DNA from: Pseudomonadota bacterium
GTDB lineage: Bacteria > Bdellovibrionota_C > UBA2361 > OMII01
NCBI GenBank assembly: GCA_027486155.1
Contig: JAIXPR010000297.1
Location: 1-15,558 of the forward strand
Reading direction: 5' to 3'
DNA: 15,558 nucleotides
The position numbers and the translations under genes were made by a program. This document shows, piece by piece, positions 13,423 to 15,558 of this stretch; positions within the stretch are counted from its first letter, which is position 1; each line of letters begins with the position of its first letter. Below the pieces are notes generated by a model. The model saw only the letters and a program-made list of their open reading frames with translations. It was not told where the DNA came from and made no database searches.

Positions 13423-14565
13423 ATGATACACGCATTCATCGATCCACTCGTCATTGAAACCGTTACTCGACTCTGCGAGTCGGAGATCCCTAAATACCAG
13501 GGCGAGGACTACTACAATACGATCCCCCGTTCTCTCTTCACCGCCATGTGTGACGCCGGGCTCGGAGGCCTCAGTATCCCCGAGGAGTATGGAGGAATCG
13601 CAGCGAGCGCGACAACGAGCGCGGCGGTTTTTGAAACTATCTCACGGTACGATGTGGGACCCGCGATATTTCTCTCCGTCCATACCATGGTTAGTGGCAT
13701 CATCTCGCGACACGGCAGCGAGGAACAAAAGCAGATCTACTTACCAAAGCTAGCGTCTGGAGAGCTTCTGGCTGCGTTCGCTCTGACAGAACCGCACGCG
13801 GGCTCAGACACCGCCGCCATCACCACGGAGGCCCATCTTATACCGGATGGCTTCTCCCTTAATGGCAATAAGTGCTACATCACAAGCGCTGGATTCGCTG
13901 ACATCTATCTAACGTTCGCTAAGACCGAGGACGATTCCACCTCCGGGCTCTCGGGATTTATCGTTCCAGCGACAACTCCTGGACTCTCCTGGGGCAAACC
14001 GGAGAAAAAGATGGGAGCGGAACTGTCCCCGATAGCATCGATCTTCTTCGATAACGCAACTCTTCCAAAAAACGCTCTCATCGGCGCGCTGCACGGCGGA
14101 CGAAAGGTCGCCCTCTCTGGGCTCGCCGGTGGGCGGGTAAATATCGCCGCGTGCGCCAATGGACTCTCGCGGGCCGCTATTGAGGACAGCATCGCGTACA
14201 TGAGGGAGCGTCACCAATTTGGAAAATCCCTCGTCGACTTTCAAGGTCTTCAGTTCATGCTCGCCGATATGCATACCAAAATCGCGGCCGCTCAACTTCT
14301 CACCGAGAAAGCGGCGCACGACCTCGACATCCTCGCTAACGGCGATACAACTGTTAATACCAAGCTCTCCTCATCAACCGCGAAATGTTTCGCGACGGAT
14401 GCCGCTATGGCGATCACAACCGACGCGGTGCAGCTCTTCGGAGGCGCTGGGTACATCAAGGACTACACCGTTGAGCGATACATGCGCGACGCCAAGATGC
14501 TGCAGATAGTTGAGGGGACAAACCAAATTCAGCGGCTCATTATCGCTCGAGAGATTATTGAGTAA
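13423..14565 (+). CDS. acyl-CoA dehydrogenase, isobutyryl-CoA dehydrogenase-like
   Basis: A 380-residue acyl-CoA dehydrogenase flavoprotein acting with electron-transfer flavoprotein. It shows SIPEEYGG near 51-58, AFALTEPHAGSDTAAI near 118-133, KCYITSAG at 150-157, and the C-terminal RDAKMLQIVEGTNQIQR with catalytic Glu364. The stretch GGRVNIAACANGLSRA, then QFGKSLVDFQGLQFMLADM, resembles by memory the ACAD8/isobutyryl-CoA dehydrogenase group more than the dehydrogenase at 5618-6778. The start has only a weak GGA upstream; the N-terminus is shorter by several residues than in most relatives, but no stronger upstream start is apparent. It is monocistronic on the plus strand, about 6 kb from the mutase cluster. 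Substrate is an inference; other branched or short acyl-CoAs are possible. Confidence 0.9.
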   Translation: MIHAFIDPLVIETVTRLCESEIPKYQGEDYYNTIPRSLFTAMCDAGLGGLSIPEEYGGIAASATTSAAVFETISRYDVGPAIFLSVHTMVSGIISRHGSEEQKQIYLPKLASGELLAAFALTEPHAGSDTAAITTEAHLIPDGFSLNGNKCYITSAGFADIYLTFAKTEDDSTSGLSGFIVPATTPGLSWGKPEKKMGAELSPIASIFFDNATLPKNALIGALHGGRKVALSGLAGGRVNIAACANGLSRAAIEDSIAYMRERHQFGKSLVDFQGLQFMLADMHTKIAAAQLLTEKAAHDLDILANGDTTVNTKLSSSTAKCFATDAAMAITTDAVQLFGGAGYIKDYTVERYMRDAKMLQIVEGTNQIQRLIIAREIIE

Positions 14566-14821
14566 GGAGCCCCTTTAGCTCTTCATGTAAGCTCATACTG
14601 AAAACTGAAATCATAAGCTTCGTATAAAAGTGATAAGTCGCTACATGCGCTGAAGTAGTACGAGGTCTCGAATATGGGTAGCGCTTTACTCACAAGTAAG
14701 TGTTCCTTGCCCGCGAGTCTTTCCGCCAACACAGTGTGACAGCCGCCAGTTGTAAAGGAGTTATCGCAGGCTTCGGAGCTCTCGGATTGGAGTTAGGCAT
14801 TCGAGCTCTACTTGCGGATAC

Positions 14822-14838
14822 AAAGTAACCCCGTACCA
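14822..14838 (+). repeat. 17-base direct repeat, copy 1
   Basis: AAAGTAACCCCGTACCA is identical to 14949-14965, 127 bases further on. Flanking sequence does not match. Exact 17-base identity within 130 bases is unlikely by chance in non-repetitive sequence; its nature is unknown. Confidence 0.6.
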
Positions 14839-14929
14839 GAGCCGAGCGTCCATTTTCAAATCCGACCTATCAATCTTCTTCATCATCGTTTACTCAAGTC
14901 TTCAGCCTTTTGAGTATCAGCTACAGTAG

Positions 14930-15154
14930 GGCCGTTTTGCTGACCGAAAAAGTAACCCCGTACCATTCCCCGTCTTGAACGCCCCCGGTCGATGCGTCCC
15001 CTGCGACCTCGGTTGGGTAAACGACGGCATCGATATCTACTCGACGGTCACCGAACTCGGATTCCATCAAATTAACCGAGAAAAGATGTCCCTCTACCCC
15101 GACGACAACGATCCCAATCGCATGCACTGGTGTGTAACCTACCAGCGGCTCTGA
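14930..15154 (+). pseudogene. possible remnant of a coding sequence (uncertain)
   Basis: A frame open between a TAG at 14927-14929 and a TGA at 15152-15154 reads like protein in its second half: CDLGWVNDGIDIYSTV, then LYPDDNDPNRMHWCVTYQRL. Codons end mostly in C or G (GAC, ATC, TAC, CTC), as in the real genes of the window. There is no ATG at a sensible place and no Shine-Dalgarno, so it may be the tail of a decayed gene. The opposite strand is also open over 84 codons (14921-15175) with less typical codon use, so the strand is not certain. I recognise no family. Confidence 0.2.
14949..14965 (+). repeat. 17-base direct repeat, copy 2
   Basis: Identical to 14822-14838. It falls at the start of the coding-like frame that ends at 15154. 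Confidence 0.6.
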
Positions 15155-15249
15155 TGTTATCTGAGTCGCGACCAAAGTCGCTCTGTCCCAAATGGACGAG
15201 CCATAGCCGACGTTGCACCAGATCTACAACCAGCTAACACACTCTGGCG

Positions 15250-15558
15250 TCACTCCTTGCTACAAAGCTGCGGCTCCATCATCTCACATAACGTTTGACC
15301 TTGAGGTGTCGTCCCGACTGGCTTGCAGTCCTGATTCGCTCGTCTTCCGTTGTGCCCACAGGCGACCATCCTCACAGCGGCGGAGTTGCCGTCGAGCCGC
15401 ACGATCGCTCCGACAGGTTTGCAATCCGGAAGCACCGTTGTAATACCCTCAGAGCAAATATTGACGGTCAGCCATGAGTTTTGAGAACCAAGCCCCGGAT
15501 CTCGGATATCTCTTATAACTTTTTTAACCAGGTTGATGGGCAATAAAGATGCGCCCAC
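15250..15558 (-). CDS. possible partial reading frame with internal peptide repeat
   Basis: An open frame entering from the right edge and ending at 15250. A GTG at the extreme edge could be a start, but the gene may extend outside the window. The peptide DCKPVG occurs twice, encoded at 15409-15426 and 15313-15330. The two 18-base copies differ at four positions, all synonymous third-codon positions in this frame. That is the main support for coding. The rest of the sequence is unrecognised, with no clear hydrophobic core or motif. It may equally be non-coding or decayed sequence. Confidence 0.22.
   Translation of the reverse strand: MGASLLPINLVKKVIRDIRDPGLGSQNSWLTVNICSEGITTVLPDCKPVGAIVRLDGNSAAVRMVACGHNGRRANQDCKPVGTTPQGQTLCEMMEPQLCSKE

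Larger units (their letters stand above)
14566..15558. other. gene-poor 1 kb tail of the window
   Basis: No confident gene. It holds a 17-base repeat (14822-14838 and 14949-14965), a plus-strand frame ending at 15154 with coding-like codon use, and a minus-strand frame entering from the right edge that contains the peptide DCKPVG twice. The first 250 bases after the dehydrogenase stop (14566-14815) show nothing I can name; GAGC and GCTC just after the stop make a 4 bp stem without a T-run, so no terminator is called. Confidence 0.5.

Noticed and set aside
14566..14600. Terminator after the second acyl-CoA dehydrogenase
   Set aside because: Only a 4 bp stem (GAGC with GCTC) and no T-run.
14792..14798. 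GTTAGGC, matching the integron attC core consensus
   Set aside because: No partner core at a sensible distance with matching inner sites, no integrase, and no cassette-like gene row.
14921..15175. Minus-strand 84-codon frame as a gene
   Set aside because: Codon use is less typical than the opposing plus-strand frame, it has no ribosome binding site, and I recognise no family. Left as uncertain within the gene-poor tail.

Overview
The window is a stretch of bacterial chromosome with moderate GC and gene-dense coding, punctuated by one small mobile element and some palindromic repeats. Gene types (GreB, SbcCD, a HIT protein, a cobalamin-dependent acyl-CoA mutase pair, acyl-CoA dehydrogenases, a response regulator, a YrbL-like protein) suit a heterotrophic Gram-negative-type bacterium, perhaps of a deltaproteobacterial or bdellovibrio-like lineage. 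That placement is inference; nothing here fixes the phylum.

Layout, left to right. (1) 1-487: 3' part of a YrbL-like kinase-fold gene cut by the window edge. (2) 568-1865: a candidate mobile element made of a Y1/HUH (IS200/REP-type) transposase gene on the minus strand, flanked by 33-base imperfect inverted repeats (27 of 33 match). (3) 2025-2948: a plus-strand protein with a C-terminal GHKL ATPase domain resembling anti-sigma-factor kinases. It converges on and overlaps the stop codon of greB. (4) 7584 down to 2945, minus strand: a tight cluster of enoyl-CoA hydratase, acyl-CoA dehydrogenase, acyl-CoA mutase large subunit, mutase B12-binding subunit and GreB. The mutase looks like methylmalonyl-CoA mutase overall, but its two substrate-selecting positions carry the isobutyryl-CoA mutase residues (Phe87, Gln205). 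The first four genes would then form a route from isobutyryl-CoA through butyryl-CoA and crotonyl-CoA to 3-hydroxybutyryl-CoA. (5) 7679-7899: two tandem copies of a compound palindromic (REP/BIME-like) element. (6) 11609 down to 7933, minus strand: sbcD, a short sbcC and a HIT-family gene with overlapping reading frames. (7) 11891-12655, minus strand: a REC-PAS response regulator, divergent from an unrecognised gene at 12754-13311. (8) 13423-14565: a second acyl-CoA dehydrogenase, closest by eye to the isobutyryl-CoA dehydrogenase group, behind an extended -10 promoter. (9) 14566-15558: about 1 kb with no confident gene, but with a repeated 17-mer and two possible decayed or partial reading frames.

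I do not see a clear new defence or mobile system. The observations most worth following are the isobutyryl-CoA-type mutase cluster, the inverted repeats around an HUH transposase that should not need them, and the co-varying tandem palindromes.
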